52,952 nucleotides of DNA from an uncultured Gallionellaceae bacterium. Its GTDB lineage: Bacteria; Pseudomonadota; Gammaproteobacteria; Burkholderiales; Gallionellaceae. The stretch spans positions 1 to 52,952 of the forward strand of contig CAINCU010000023.1 in NCBI GenBank assembly GCA_903847155.1, given 5' to 3'. Made by a program: the position numbers and the translations under genes. Each line of letters begins with the position of its first letter. The first letter of the stretch is position 1. This document shows, piece by piece, positions 24,856 to 33,836 of this stretch. Under the pieces are notes generated by a model that saw nothing but the letters and a program-made list of their open reading frames with translations, did no database searches and was not told the DNA's origin.

Positions 24856-26460
24856 TTATGCTTTACGAACTACCGTAGTGAACAGTCTTTGAAATAGTCT
24901 AAACCAACCTTTCGAATTAAGCTCACTGTTTGGCGCTTCGCCAGTGGTGAATCTGGCCGTACAGGCGAGTTCGTGTGGCGCCAGCGGCTGTTGCTTCGTT
25001 TGCAGCATCTCCAGCACCTTCGCATCCGCCTCCGACGCATCGCCACTCCGTTGTTGAATACGTTCGCGCAACGTAGCATCCGGCGCCTGCAGCGAGGCGA
25101 TGGCAAAGGGCACGGACATACTTTGCGCAAGCTGGTGAAATGTCTGGCGCTCATCCAGCTTGAGAAAGGCGGCATCCACGATCACGGTGAAACCTGCCCT
25201 CAGCAACTCCTGCGCCTGTGCGTGCAGAGTCGCATAGGTGCGCTGTGTTGCTTCGGCGCCATAAATTTCAGCACCGCGCGCGCGGCTGTTTTCCAGCGTG
25301 CCCAAGCCGAACAGGCGTTTGCGCTCGACGTCGGAGCGGATGCGAATCGCGCCCATTTGTTGCAATGCCAGTTGCGAGAACGTGGTTTTGCCGGAACCGG
25401 GCAGGCCGTGCGTGAGGATCAATGCCGGGGAACGCTGCGCCAGACATTGCTGAGCCAATGCCAGATAACTGCGGCACGCAGCCAGTTCATGCGACTTGGC
25501 GCGTTGCGAAATACCGGGCTGTCCGGCACGAATCGCGCTGACCTTGGCGCGCACCGTGGCGCGATAGGCGAGATAGAAACGCAGCACGGAAAGACCTGCG
25601 TAATCGCCGCTCGCTTCCATGTAAGCATTCAGCAAACGCCAGGCGAATTCGGCATGCTTGCGGTGCAGCAAATCCATCACCGTAAACGCAAGCTCATCCA
25701 TTACATCGATCCAGCGTAATGCGGGATTGAACTCGATGCAATCGAACAGAACAGGTTTATCACCGACCAGCACGATGTTACCGAGATGCAGATCGCCGTG
25801 GCATTCACGCACGAAACCGTGCGCGCGGCGCGCCTCGAATAATTCTTTGCAGGCAAGGTATTCTGTTTCAGTCGCGGACTGCAACGCCGCGATGTTTGCC
25901 CGGTCTGCCTCATCATTCAGCTGCGCAAACAACTGCTCAAAGTTTTGCCGCGCCGCCGCGCCAACGGATGACGCAGTACCAAACATGGAGCCGCTGTCTG
26001 ATGCAGGAATTGCCGCGTGGAAATGAAATAGCGTGGCTGCCAGATGGTCGATGTGCTGCGCGGTCACCTTGCCGCGCATCAGCAAACGATCCATCAATTT
26101 CCCATCAGGAAAACGCTGCATCCTGACCGCAAATTCGATAGCGGGTAACGTACCGAATTGCGGCTCGTCCGCGCGGCCGCCGATGGCAACTGTGTCGAGA
26201 TAAATGTCGGGGGCTGTGCGCCGGTTAAGCCTGATTTCCTCATCACAACAAAACTTGCGCTCCTCCAGTTCCGTGTAATCCAGAAAGCCCAGATCGAGCG
26301 CCTTCTTGATCTTGTAAGCATAACGCCCGGCCAGCAACACCCACGAAATATGCGTCTCGATCACCCGCACATTTTTCACCGCATGCGGATAGCGCTGCGG
26401 GTCGCGCAGCGCAGCGATGAGTTTTTGCTGTGTTGCGTAATTGTCTGAAGCTTGGCTCAT
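24856..26460 (-). CDS. Phosphotransferase/P-loop kinase fusion
   Basis: A 534-residue cytoplasmic two-domain protein. Residues about 1-325 resemble aminoglycoside phosphotransferase-like kinases, with the catalytic loop ECHGDLHLGNIVL and metal-binding FDCIEFNP. Residues about 340-510 are a zeta-toxin/AAA_33-type P-loop kinase, with Walker A GLPGSGKTT and an IVDAAFLKLDER segment. This fusion (COG0645/COG2187) is common in proteobacteria; substrates are unknown and aminoglycoside resistance should not be assumed. First gene of a possible minus-strand operon. Confidence 0.87.
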   Translation of the reverse strand: MSQASDNYATQQKLIAALRDPQRYPHAVKNVRVIETHISWVLLAGRYAYKIKKALDLGFLDYTELEERKFCCDEEIRLNRRTAPDIYLDTVAIGGRADEPQFGTLPAIEFAVRMQRFPDGKLMDRLLMRGKVTAQHIDHLAATLFHFHAAIPASDSGSMFGTASSVGAAARQNFEQLFAQLNDEADRANIAALQSATETEYLACKELFEARRAHGFVRECHGDLHLGNIVLVGDKPVLFDCIEFNPALRWIDVMDELAFTVMDLLHRKHAEFAWRLLNAYMEASGDYAGLSVLRFYLAYRATVRAKVSAIRAGQPGISQRAKSHELAACRSYLALAQQCLAQRSPALILTHGLPGSGKTTFSQLALQQMGAIRIRSDVERKRLFGLGTLENSRARGAEIYGAEATQRTYATLHAQAQELLRAGFTVIVDAAFLKLDERQTFHQLAQSMSVPFAIASLQAPDATLRERIQQRSGDASEADAKVLEMLQTKQQPLAPHELACTARFTTGEAPNSELNSKGWFRLFQRLFTTVVRKA

Positions 26461-26873
26461 TTATTTTGCGCAATAGCATGAATGCTGCGATTCACAAACT
26501 CAGTCGTTAAAACCGGCGCACCCATCATAACAAAGGCTGCATAGTGAAACAGGATGGATGCGCATAATTCACCAAGCCATCTTGTCCGCAAGCCAATATC
26601 GACGGCAATCTCCATCAAGTGCATCGTGCAGATTAGCTATTGACGGCCATCTACGTGCGGCACGACTTTAAAATCCGCCAATCGCCCCGTCAACATGAAT
26701 AAACTTTGGATTCCAAATTATGCTGGTCAGCTCGAAGAAGATTGTCGTTCGCGGCTAAAGCTACGGCTACAGCGAATGCATAGCTAATGAAAAAAGGGTA
26801 TTGTTTCTTCTGCAGGGATTGTTGTGGGTTGGGGCGTGTTCCCATTGATTGCAGGATTTGGAGAGTTGGAAAA
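26461..26873. other. Control region between divergent genes
   Basis: It contains the family A repeat at 26580-26662. A potential stem CGTTCGC/GCGAATG lies at about 26750-26780, ahead of the DUF6701 gene. A longer in-frame start at 26787 exists for that gene but lacks a ribosome site. Confidence 0.4.
26580..26662. repeat. Family A repeat, copy 5 (head-to-tail)
   Basis: GACGGCAATCTCCATCAAG is followed about 30 bp later by a degenerate core (TAGCTATTGACGGCCATC). Confidence 0.65.
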
Positions 26874-29800
26874 ATGAGCAAGGCAACTTTACCACAACAT
26901 CGTGAAATTCATCGAAGAGCGGATAGCAGCAATTCCATGATAATCGTCGCCGCATTGCTGGCGACCGGTATTTCGTTCAGTGCCAAAGCGGCGATCGCCG
27001 TGCGCGCTACCTCAGTCGCTTATTACCAGACCACGACGACATTTACCGCAGGCGGTGCGCCGTATGTGGTTGGCGTGGGTGCTGCGGTGGCCGCTGCCAG
27101 CGGCCCTGTGACCGCACCGATCCCCGCCGGCATTGTGGCGGGCGACCGCTTGCTGTGCATCGTGGAGTCGCACGACAACGTGGCCACCTCCACACCGACC
27201 GGATGGACACGGCTCTACCGCAACCGGCCCGGCACCGAATATAGCCAAGCCTATTACAAAACCGCCGTTGGCACCGAAACCACCCAAACATTTGCGCATA
27301 CTGCGGGCGGTAGCATCATTGGCCAGTGTTCGGCCTACCGCAACGCATCGACGGCTAGCGCGCCCCTTACCGGCGGTTTGGCTGGAACCGGCGCCAACGT
27401 CAAATCGGGCACCGTCACCACCACCTTTGCCAATGAGCTGTTGCTGATGTCGGCACACCTCAACCAGGGCGCGACCACCACCGCAGGCTGGACGATGTCC
27501 ACACCGGGCGGATTAACCTGGACGCAACAGTATGTTTCGACCACGGCGCTGGGCTCAGGCTCCAGCATCGGGCTGTTCTCCGCGACCAAAGCGGCTGCGG
27601 GCGCGCAGACGGCGGTTACCGCCACGATTGCCGGGACAGTCAACGGGTCTTCGCTCAACTATGGCGCATTGATTGATTGGAAACCGGGTCCCGTCATCAA
27701 CAAGCCAGCCGGAACGGTGGCGGGCGATCTGATGGTGCTTGCCATCGCGGCGCGCTCCAGCACGGCGATCATCTATCCGCCGCCCGGCTGGACGTTGCTG
27801 CTGTCCACAACCGAGACCACCACCACCACCACCAGCAAGCTCAGCACCTACTACAAGATCGCCGGGGCGAGCGAACCCGCATCGTACCCATGGAGTGCGT
27901 CGGTGGAGAGCGTAGCCAGCCTGGTGAGTTTCAGCGGCGTGGATAGCACCACGCCCTTTGACGGCGTAACGCCTCTGGCGACACCCAATACCGCTGCCAC
28001 CACCACGCAGATCGCGCCTTCCATCACTCCGGCCTCGGCCAACGATTGGCTGGTGACCGTGCATGAACTGACATCCACGCCTTGCAGCGGCAGCTTCACC
28101 AACGGCTGGAATACTATTCCGACTGGAATGAACGAGCAGATCGATACCTGTTCGCGTACCTCCAGCAGCACCAGCGGCATGGGCATGGAAATGCTCACGC
28201 AGCAGTTGACCACCGCCGGGGTCGCCACCGGCACCAAGACCGCCACGGCTGCCGCCAATGCGGCGCGCGGCATCAGCCAGTCGCTTGTATTGCGGCCCTA
28301 TGCTGTACCAGCGCCGGATCATATCCGCATTCAGCACAACGGCGGGGCATGCAGCGGCGCCGGCGCCCCGGCGAACATCACGCTGATCGCTTGCGCCAAT
28401 GCGTCTTGCTCTACCGTCTACAACACCGCAAATGTGACGGGGGCCGTAGATGTGACGGGGGCCGTGTTCTCGCCGACCAGCGCGGGTTACACCCTGGCAC
28501 CCGTCAACCCGCAGACCATCACGGCTGCAAGCGGCAGCGTCGGCATCACGCTGGCGCGCAGCACGGCGGGAACAGCCACCTTGTCGCTGTCTGGTACGAT
28601 CTCGCCGACACCGCTCAATACCTACGAGTGCTACAACAAGGCTACGGGTACCAGCGGTGATTGCAATCTGGTGTATTCAGGGAGTTCATTTACACTCAGC
28701 GTGCCCGACCACACTTCCGATTCAAGCCAAGTGGTCTCTGTGACCTCCTGCAAAGCTTCTTTCGCCAGCACCTCGCGCAGCGTGACATTCTGGTCCACCT
28801 ACATCAATCCCGCGACTGGCACGCAGACAGGCAAAATTGTGGCTGGAACAGGCAATACCAATTGCTCGACAGGCTATACCGCGCTGGGCATCTCGTCGGC
28901 CAGTCCGACTTCACTCAGCCTCAGCTTCGGCACAGGCATAACGCCGTCTGCGACTTTTACCATGTGTTACCCGGACGCAGGAAAGGTGCAATTGGACTTA
29001 CGCTATGACGGCAGTTCCGCCACCGGTGATGCAGGCACAGTGCTGCTCGGCAGCGATCAGTTCATCGCTGCTCCACACCACTTCACACTGAGTAATATCG
29101 TATGCGGTAGCGGCGGCAGCCCGTTCACGGGTTGCCGGGTAGCAAGCAGCCCTTACACCAATCCCGGTGCAGCCAATGCTTCCGGTTTGGTCTTCACTAA
29201 AGCGGGTGACTCGTTCGCGCTGACCGTTAGCGCATACAACACCAATGGCGCGGTAACGCCCAATTTCGGCAAGAAAACCACTCCTGAAGGAGTGACGGTA
29301 ACTCCGGTGGCGAACATGCCGGATCTTCTGGCGGGCGCGGTCACCGGCAACGTGAGCGGCACGTTCGGCGCATTCAGTAACGGTGTGGCGATTGCCGATG
29401 GCATCACGTTTCAGCCGGGCGGGATATTGCGCAGCATACCCTTCAGCTATAGCGATGTCGGCATCATCAAGCTCAGCGCCAAGCTCGCCAGCGGCCAATA
29501 CCTTGGTTCTGCCGGACTCAAGGAGGTCACGACGCCCGCTACCGGCAATATCGGACGCTTCATCCCGGATCGCTTCACTGTCACCACCGATCCGGACAGT
29601 CCTATCGTTACCCAGGCCGATTTTTCGCAGATTTTCACAACGGTCAGCGCGCCGGCGGCGATAGGTGCAACAACGATTGATGTGGCCGCAACGACCGATT
29701 TCAATGTGGGCAGCAAGGTGCGTATCCCGGGTGCGGGGACGGGGGGCAATACGCTTACCGCGATAGTCACTGCGGTCGATGACGTGGCGCTCACGCTCAC

Positions 29801-30668
29801 GCTGAACACTGCGATCGGCACCGCGCAAGCCGGCGATGGAACCGAAAAGGTGTTTGCCGAATGGGGAAGTTATATGGGTGAACAATTCAACGCACAATTC
29901 ATCCTGAATGCCGTCGCGCTCGGCGGCTCGAACACGAAAAATTATAGTGGCGTATATGCCAAGCTCAATCCGGCTTCCGTTGGAAGTTTGAGTTTCGGCG
30001 CAGTGAGTGCCGGGAGCAATCTGACCTCGCGGCTGGGTACTTCGACCTCGCCGACCGGAGCTTTTCCGGCACCGGGCAGCACTTTGGCTGGCAGCGCCGA
30101 CATAACAGCACCGTTGTTCTTTACCGCACTCGCATCACCGGATGGGCCATATGCGGCACTGATGTTGGGCATCGCACCGTCGGATACGGACAGTGTGCAA
30201 ATGGGCAGCTATAACCTGAGTATGGGTGGCAGCCCAGACCATACCAGCATCATGGACGTCACAGTGCAGGCCAGCACCGAAGTGCGTTACGGACGCATAC
30301 GCATGTCGAATGCTTACGGTTCGGAGAGGTTGAGGCTTCCGGTTGCGGCGACGGTGCAGTATTACACTAACTTGGGTTGGGTGAACAATACGGACGATAG
30401 CCTCACGAATTTCGATACTTCCACCACGGATATGTCGGTAAGTATCGTGAAGACGCCTTTGGCGGTGGGTAATGTGACGGCATTCAATGCCGGGACTGTG
30501 ACGGTGGCGAATGGTGTTGGTTCATTCACGCTCAATAGTCCGAACGTGATAGGCAGCGCAGACATCAGCATCAACGCGGCTACCTACTTAACACCAATCG
30601 CCGGGCGGGTGACCTTCGGCGTGTACAAGAGTAATCAACAGTTCATCTACCGGCGCGAAAACTATTGA
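26874..30668 (+). CDS. DUF6701 (MshQ-like) surface protein
   Basis: A 1264-residue exported protein. A membrane/signal segment (about 20-42, SMIIVAALLATGISFSAKA) starts the chain. Two similar beta-rich repeats follow, around residues 55-200 and 260-400: VAGDRLLCIVESHDN ... PTGWTRLYR, and VAGDLMVLAIAARSS ... PPGWTLLLS, both then YYK. The DUF6701 region takes up the last 700 or so residues (FIPDRFTV, GEQFNAQF, YGRIRMSNAYGSERLRLPV, QYYTNLGWVNN). Such proteins occur with MSHA-type pilus genes and are thought to be adhesins; no pilus genes are in the window. An inserted module sits at about 925-992. ATG 26874 has a GGAGAG site. Confidence 0.85.
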   Translation: MSKATLPQHREIHRRADSSNSMIIVAALLATGISFSAKAAIAVRATSVAYYQTTTTFTAGGAPYVVGVGAAVAAASGPVTAPIPAGIVAGDRLLCIVESHDNVATSTPTGWTRLYRNRPGTEYSQAYYKTAVGTETTQTFAHTAGGSIIGQCSAYRNASTASAPLTGGLAGTGANVKSGTVTTTFANELLLMSAHLNQGATTTAGWTMSTPGGLTWTQQYVSTTALGSGSSIGLFSATKAAAGAQTAVTATIAGTVNGSSLNYGALIDWKPGPVINKPAGTVAGDLMVLAIAARSSTAIIYPPPGWTLLLSTTETTTTTTSKLSTYYKIAGASEPASYPWSASVESVASLVSFSGVDSTTPFDGVTPLATPNTAATTTQIAPSITPASANDWLVTVHELTSTPCSGSFTNGWNTIPTGMNEQIDTCSRTSSSTSGMGMEMLTQQLTTAGVATGTKTATAAANAARGISQSLVLRPYAVPAPDHIRIQHNGGACSGAGAPANITLIACANASCSTVYNTANVTGAVDVTGAVFSPTSAGYTLAPVNPQTITAASGSVGITLARSTAGTATLSLSGTISPTPLNTYECYNKATGTSGDCNLVYSGSSFTLSVPDHTSDSSQVVSVTSCKASFASTSRSVTFWSTYINPATGTQTGKIVAGTGNTNCSTGYTALGISSASPTSLSLSFGTGITPSATFTMCYPDAGKVQLDLRYDGSSATGDAGTVLLGSDQFIAAPHHFTLSNIVCGSGGSPFTGCRVASSPYTNPGAANASGLVFTKAGDSFALTVSAYNTNGAVTPNFGKKTTPEGVTVTPVANMPDLLAGAVTGNVSGTFGAFSNGVAIADGITFQPGGILRSIPFSYSDVGIIKLSAKLASGQYLGSAGLKEVTTPATGNIGRFIPDRFTVTTDPDSPIVTQADFSQIFTTVSAPAAIGATTIDVAATTDFNVGSKVRIPGAGTGGNTLTAIVTAVDDVALTLTLNTAIGTAQAGDGTEKVFAEWGSYMGEQFNAQFILNAVALGGSNTKNYSGVYAKLNPASVGSLSFGAVSAGSNLTSRLGTSTSPTGAFPAPGSTLAGSADITAPLFFTALASPDGPYAALMLGIAPSDTDSVQMGSYNLSMGGSPDHTSIMDVTVQASTEVRYGRIRMSNAYGSERLRLPVAATVQYYTNLGWVNNTDDSLTNFDTSTTDMSVSIVKTPLAVGNVTAFNAGTVTVANGVGSFTLNSPNVIGSADISINAATYLTPIAGRVTFGVYKSNQQFIYRRENY

Positions 30669-30678
30669 TGAAACCGGG

Positions 30679-30705
30679 CTGCCGACACGCACTGTGCGTC
30701 GGCAG
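30679..30705 (+). terminator. Strong hairpin between the DUF6701 and phosphoesterase genes
   Basis: CTGCCG and ACGCA pair with TGCGT and CGGCAG (30679-30705) around a 3 nt loop with a 2 nt bulge. TATTT follows. It could be a weak terminator or attenuator; it ends 24 nt before the next start codon. Confidence 0.5.
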
Positions 30706-30728
30706 TATTTACCCCAAGGAGCATCTTA

Positions 30729-31835
30729 ATGCTGACCTTCATGAGCGTGGCCTTGTTGATCTACGGTTCCATGCATCTATATGCACTCGGCAAGGTGTGG
30801 GCGGCCTTTCCGCATTCGTTCGGCTTGGGGTTGGCGCTAACGCTGGCGGGCATAATTCTGACTTTTTCTCCGCTGCTCGTCTGGTTCATGGAAAGACAAA
30901 ACTGGCATCGCGCCACCGTCGCCACTGCATGGTTGAGCTACACGTGGATGGGCTATCTGTTCCTGTTTCTGTGCATCGGCCTGCTGTTCGATCTTGGCCA
31001 AACATTAGCCACACTGTTGCATTTCACCTGGCCGCTGAACGCGGCACTGGCGTTGCGCACTGTGGGCTTGCTCGCACTCGCCGCAGTGGGCTATGGAATG
31101 ATCGAGGCACGCCAAATTCAGATTGAACGAGTCAACATCAGCACCCCAAAACTTGCCTCCGGCCACGTTACCATCGCGCAGATTTCCGACCTGCATCTCG
31201 GCATCATGCAGGGTGATAGATTTCTCGACGGCATCATCGCCAAACTACGCGAACTCAAGCCCGACATCGTGGTGGCAACGGGTGACATCGTCGATGGACA
31301 AGGCGACGACCTTGAAACACTTGCCCGCCACTTCCAGACCTACGCACCGCCGCTGGGCGCTTATGCCGTCACCGGCAATCACGAATACTACGCCGGGCTG
31401 GAAAACTCCCTGCGTTTCCTGCGCAATGCGGGCTTCACTGTGCTGCGCGGCGAAGCAGCCAAGACAGGCGGCATCGTGCTGGTGGGTGTCGATGATTCCA
31501 GCGCAGCCTCTTCAGGTCAGCAAGCGCAGCTGGATACCCGCAAGGCCCTCGCCGTAGTCAGCGCGCATGACTACATCGTCCTGCTCAAGCACCAGCCAGT
31601 GGTGGATAGCGACACACCTTTCGATCTGCAGCTCTCCGGGCATGTGCACGGCGGACAGATATTCCCGTTCGTCTATCTGACGCGATTGACCTATCACATA
31701 CGCACCGGTCTCACTGAACTGGCCGACGGGCGCAGGCTGTATGTCAGCCGTGGCACAGGCACATGGGGGCCTCCGATGCGCTTATTTGCTCCTCCCGAGA
31801 TCACGCTGATCACCATCGAGAGTGCGTACAAATAA
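30729..31835 (+). CDS. Membrane-anchored metallophosphoesterase
   Basis: The 368-residue protein has four N-terminal membrane helices (within about 1-125). A calcineurin-like phosphoesterase domain (about 145-365) follows, with the metal-binding motifs in order: ISDLHLG, ATGDIVDG, TGNHEYY, LLKHQP and SGHVHGGQ. This is the YkuE-like/COG1408 type; related enzymes hydrolyse UDP-diacylglucosamine or phosphodiesters at the membrane, but the substrate here is unknown. ATG 30729 has AAGGAG at good distance. Confidence 0.9.
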   Translation: MLTFMSVALLIYGSMHLYALGKVWAAFPHSFGLGLALTLAGIILTFSPLLVWFMERQNWHRATVATAWLSYTWMGYLFLFLCIGLLFDLGQTLATLLHFTWPLNAALALRTVGLLALAAVGYGMIEARQIQIERVNISTPKLASGHVTIAQISDLHLGIMQGDRFLDGIIAKLRELKPDIVVATGDIVDGQGDDLETLARHFQTYAPPLGAYAVTGNHEYYAGLENSLRFLRNAGFTVLRGEAAKTGGIVLVGVDDSSAASSGQQAQLDTRKALAVVSAHDYIVLLKHQPVVDSDTPFDLQLSGHVHGGQIFPFVYLTRLTYHIRTGLTELADGRRLYVSRGTGTWGPPMRLFAPPEITLITIESAYK

Positions 31836-31840
31836 TTTGA

Positions 31841-31890
31841 CGCATAACGTAGATCGCCTATTGACGGACATCTACACGAAGCCATCTTAA
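31841..31890. repeat. Family A repeat, copy 6 (single half-unit)
   Basis: GATCGCCTATTGACGGACATC followed by TACACGAAGCC, lying between the convergent phosphoesterase and ClpX-like genes. Confidence 0.65.
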
Positions 31891-31896
31891 AGTTAT

Positions 31897-32919
31897 TCAC
31901 GTCGCCACTAGCAAACTGGCCTCTTCGAACAGCGACTTGACCACTACCTTGCGCACCTCCGGCCTGTCGGGGATTTGATAAAGCACGGGCATCAGCATCT
32001 CCTCGAAGATCCCGCGCAGACTGCGCGCACCCACCTTGTACTCGAACGCCATGTCAGCAATCTGGCGGAAGACTTCCTGCTCGATTTCCAGTTCCACGCC
32101 TTCATCCTTGAGCATCTCGCGGAACTGGTTGTAGATCGAATTGCGCGGCTCGACCATGATGCGCATCAACTGCTCCTTGGACAGATTATGCAGATTGGCG
32201 ATGATCGGCAAACGGCCTGCAAATTCGGGAATCAGCCCGAATGCAAATAGATCGGTTGGCTTTACACGGGTATTCAGCCGATTAAGAATCTGCTGCTCTT
32301 CACCGGCACCGACGGAAATAAAACCAAAAGCCTGATTCTTGGCGGTGATGTTTTCCAGACCGACGAAAGCACCCGCGCAAATAAACAGCACGTTGGTGGT
32401 ATCGAAAGTTTGCGCGCCCAGCCGCACCGACGCGCCCTCCATGATCTTCAGCAGCGCGTGTTGCACGCGCTCGCCAGAGGTGCCGCGCTGTTCGCCTTCG
32501 GATGCTTTCAGCTTGTCGATCTCGTCGATAAATACGATACCGTGCTGTGCCCTGGCCATATCGCCGTCCGCTTTTTCCAATAGGCGCAGCAGCAACGCCT
32601 CGATCTCCTCGTTGACATATTTCGACTGCGCCAGCGAAGTCGCATTCGCGGTCACGAATGGCACACGCGTCACATGCGACAGGGTTTCGCACAACAGCGT
32701 CTTACCCGTGCCGGTCGGGCCGACCAGCAGGATATTGCTCTTGACCAGCTCAACGTCAACCTGACGCTGCTTGCCCAGCTTGCGGTAATGCGCATACACC
32801 GCTACCGATAGCGTCTTCTTGGCATCATCCTGCCCGACGACATACTGGTTCAGATAATGTGTGATCGCGCTGGGCGTCAGCTTCTTTCCCAGCGTAGGCT
32901 GTCCGTCTGCTATTTCCAT
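31897..32919 (-). CDS. ClpX-like AAA+ ATPase without zinc-binding domain
   Basis: A 340-residue AAA+ protein close to the ClpX core. It begins directly at the ATPase (LTPSAITHYLNQYVVGQDDAKK) and so lacks the ClpX N-terminal zinc-binding domain. Walker A GPTGTGKT, Walker B GIVFIDEIDK, the RGTSGERVQHALLKIMEG sensor/arginine-finger area and GLIPEFAGRLPI are present. The pore-1 loop, GYVG in ClpX, reads KYVN here. The region of the ClpP-docking IGF loop reads AFGF. It is probably a diverged paralogue acting on particular substrates, with or without ClpP. No clpP is adjacent. Confidence 0.88.
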   Translation of the reverse strand: MEIADGQPTLGKKLTPSAITHYLNQYVVGQDDAKKTLSVAVYAHYRKLGKQRQVDVELVKSNILLVGPTGTGKTLLCETLSHVTRVPFVTANATSLAQSKYVNEEIEALLLRLLEKADGDMARAQHGIVFIDEIDKLKASEGEQRGTSGERVQHALLKIMEGASVRLGAQTFDTTNVLFICAGAFVGLENITAKNQAFGFISVGAGEEQQILNRLNTRVKPTDLFAFGLIPEFAGRLPIIANLHNLSKEQLMRIMVEPRNSIYNQFREMLKDEGVELEIEQEVFRQIADMAFEYKVGARSLRGIFEEMLMPVLYQIPDRPEVRKVVVKSLFEEASLLVAT

Positions 32920-33179
32920 GTCATCTATCCTTGTTCAAGTCGTCTCGAATTTCATCTTATTATTGTTGCAGTTTAACTTGAACATGTCCTTTACGGCACA
33001 GCGACATTACTGCATTTTCTTGCTGCGCAAGCACGATAACCCGACTGATTTACTAATTGAAAACAGCTCGACTCTGCCCAGTTAAATTGGGTATATTGCC
33101 GACTCTAAAAATTTGGGGATTCTTGGCTTTCTCCAGCGAGAAGTATTCAATCAACGTTGAGCCTTCACGGAAATAAATT

Positions 33180-33836
33180 ATGGCGAGTGTATTTTTCAGC
33201 AAATTATTATCCTCAGTGTCGCCACGCAGCGACAATTACTTTACCCTTTTCAACGAATTGACGGCCTGCACCGTGCGCGGCGCAAAAATTCTGGCGACCA
33301 TGAGTTCAGTGCAAGACCCGGCGGCTTTCAATCAGCTTTTTGTCGAAATGATGAGAACGGAAAGCGAGGCGGACGACATAACCAAAAATATTTTCCTGTC
33401 GCTGCACAAAACCTTCATCACACCATTCGACCGCTGGGAGATCAAGGATCTGGCCAGAGCGCTGGATGACATGATCGACTGCATGGAAGACATTCCGCAA
33501 CGCGCCCGTCTCTACGGCCCCGGCAGTTTCACCCCTGAAATGGCGGCACTTGGCCAGATCGCATTGCGTGCCACGGAGAAAGTTCAAGAAGCTGTCTCGC
33601 TGTTGTCGGATATGAGAAATGCCGATCGCATCCTGAATATTTGCCAGGAGATCGGCGTGATCGAAAGCGAGGCGGATCGCGTCATGCGCGCAGGCATGGA
33701 ACGCCTGTTTGCCGAAGTTTCGGAGGCGCGTTCGCTCATTCGCTCCAAGGAAATCTACGAGCTATTCGAGCAAGCGGTTGACCGTTGCGAAGATGCCGCC
33801 AATGTCATTCACGGTGTAGTGCTGGAACGCATATGA
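33180..33836 (+). CDS. DUF47 (PhoU-like) phosphate transport regulator
   Basis: A 218-residue all-helical PhoU-like protein of the DUF47/TIGR00153 family, with conserved acidic metal-binding motifs: ESEADDITKNIFLSLHKTFITPFDR in the first half and ESEADRVMRAGMERLF plus EQAVDRCEDAANV in the second. These proteins are encoded with PiT transporters and are believed to regulate phosphate uptake. The stop overlaps the transporter start (ATGA at 33833-33836). Confidence 0.93.
   Translation: MASVFFSKLLSSVSPRSDNYFTLFNELTACTVRGAKILATMSSVQDPAAFNQLFVEMMRTESEADDITKNIFLSLHKTFITPFDRWEIKDLARALDDMIDCMEDIPQRARLYGPGSFTPEMAALGQIALRATEKVQEAVSLLSDMRNADRILNICQEIGVIESEADRVMRAGMERLFAEVSEARSLIRSKEIYELFEQAVDRCEDAANVIHGVVLERI

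Noticed and set aside
24856-26460. Aminoglycoside resistance gene
   Set aside because: The phosphotransferase-like domain is fused to a P-loop kinase as in a widespread housekeeping-type family; nothing points to drug resistance.
26745-26800. Sequence GGCTAAAGCTACGGCTACAG ahead of the DUF6701 gene, faintly like a c-di-GMP-I (GEMM) riboswitch
   Set aside because: The GEMM tetraloop receptor, the conserved CAAAGC context and the closing stem are not present; the likeness is limited to a few bases.
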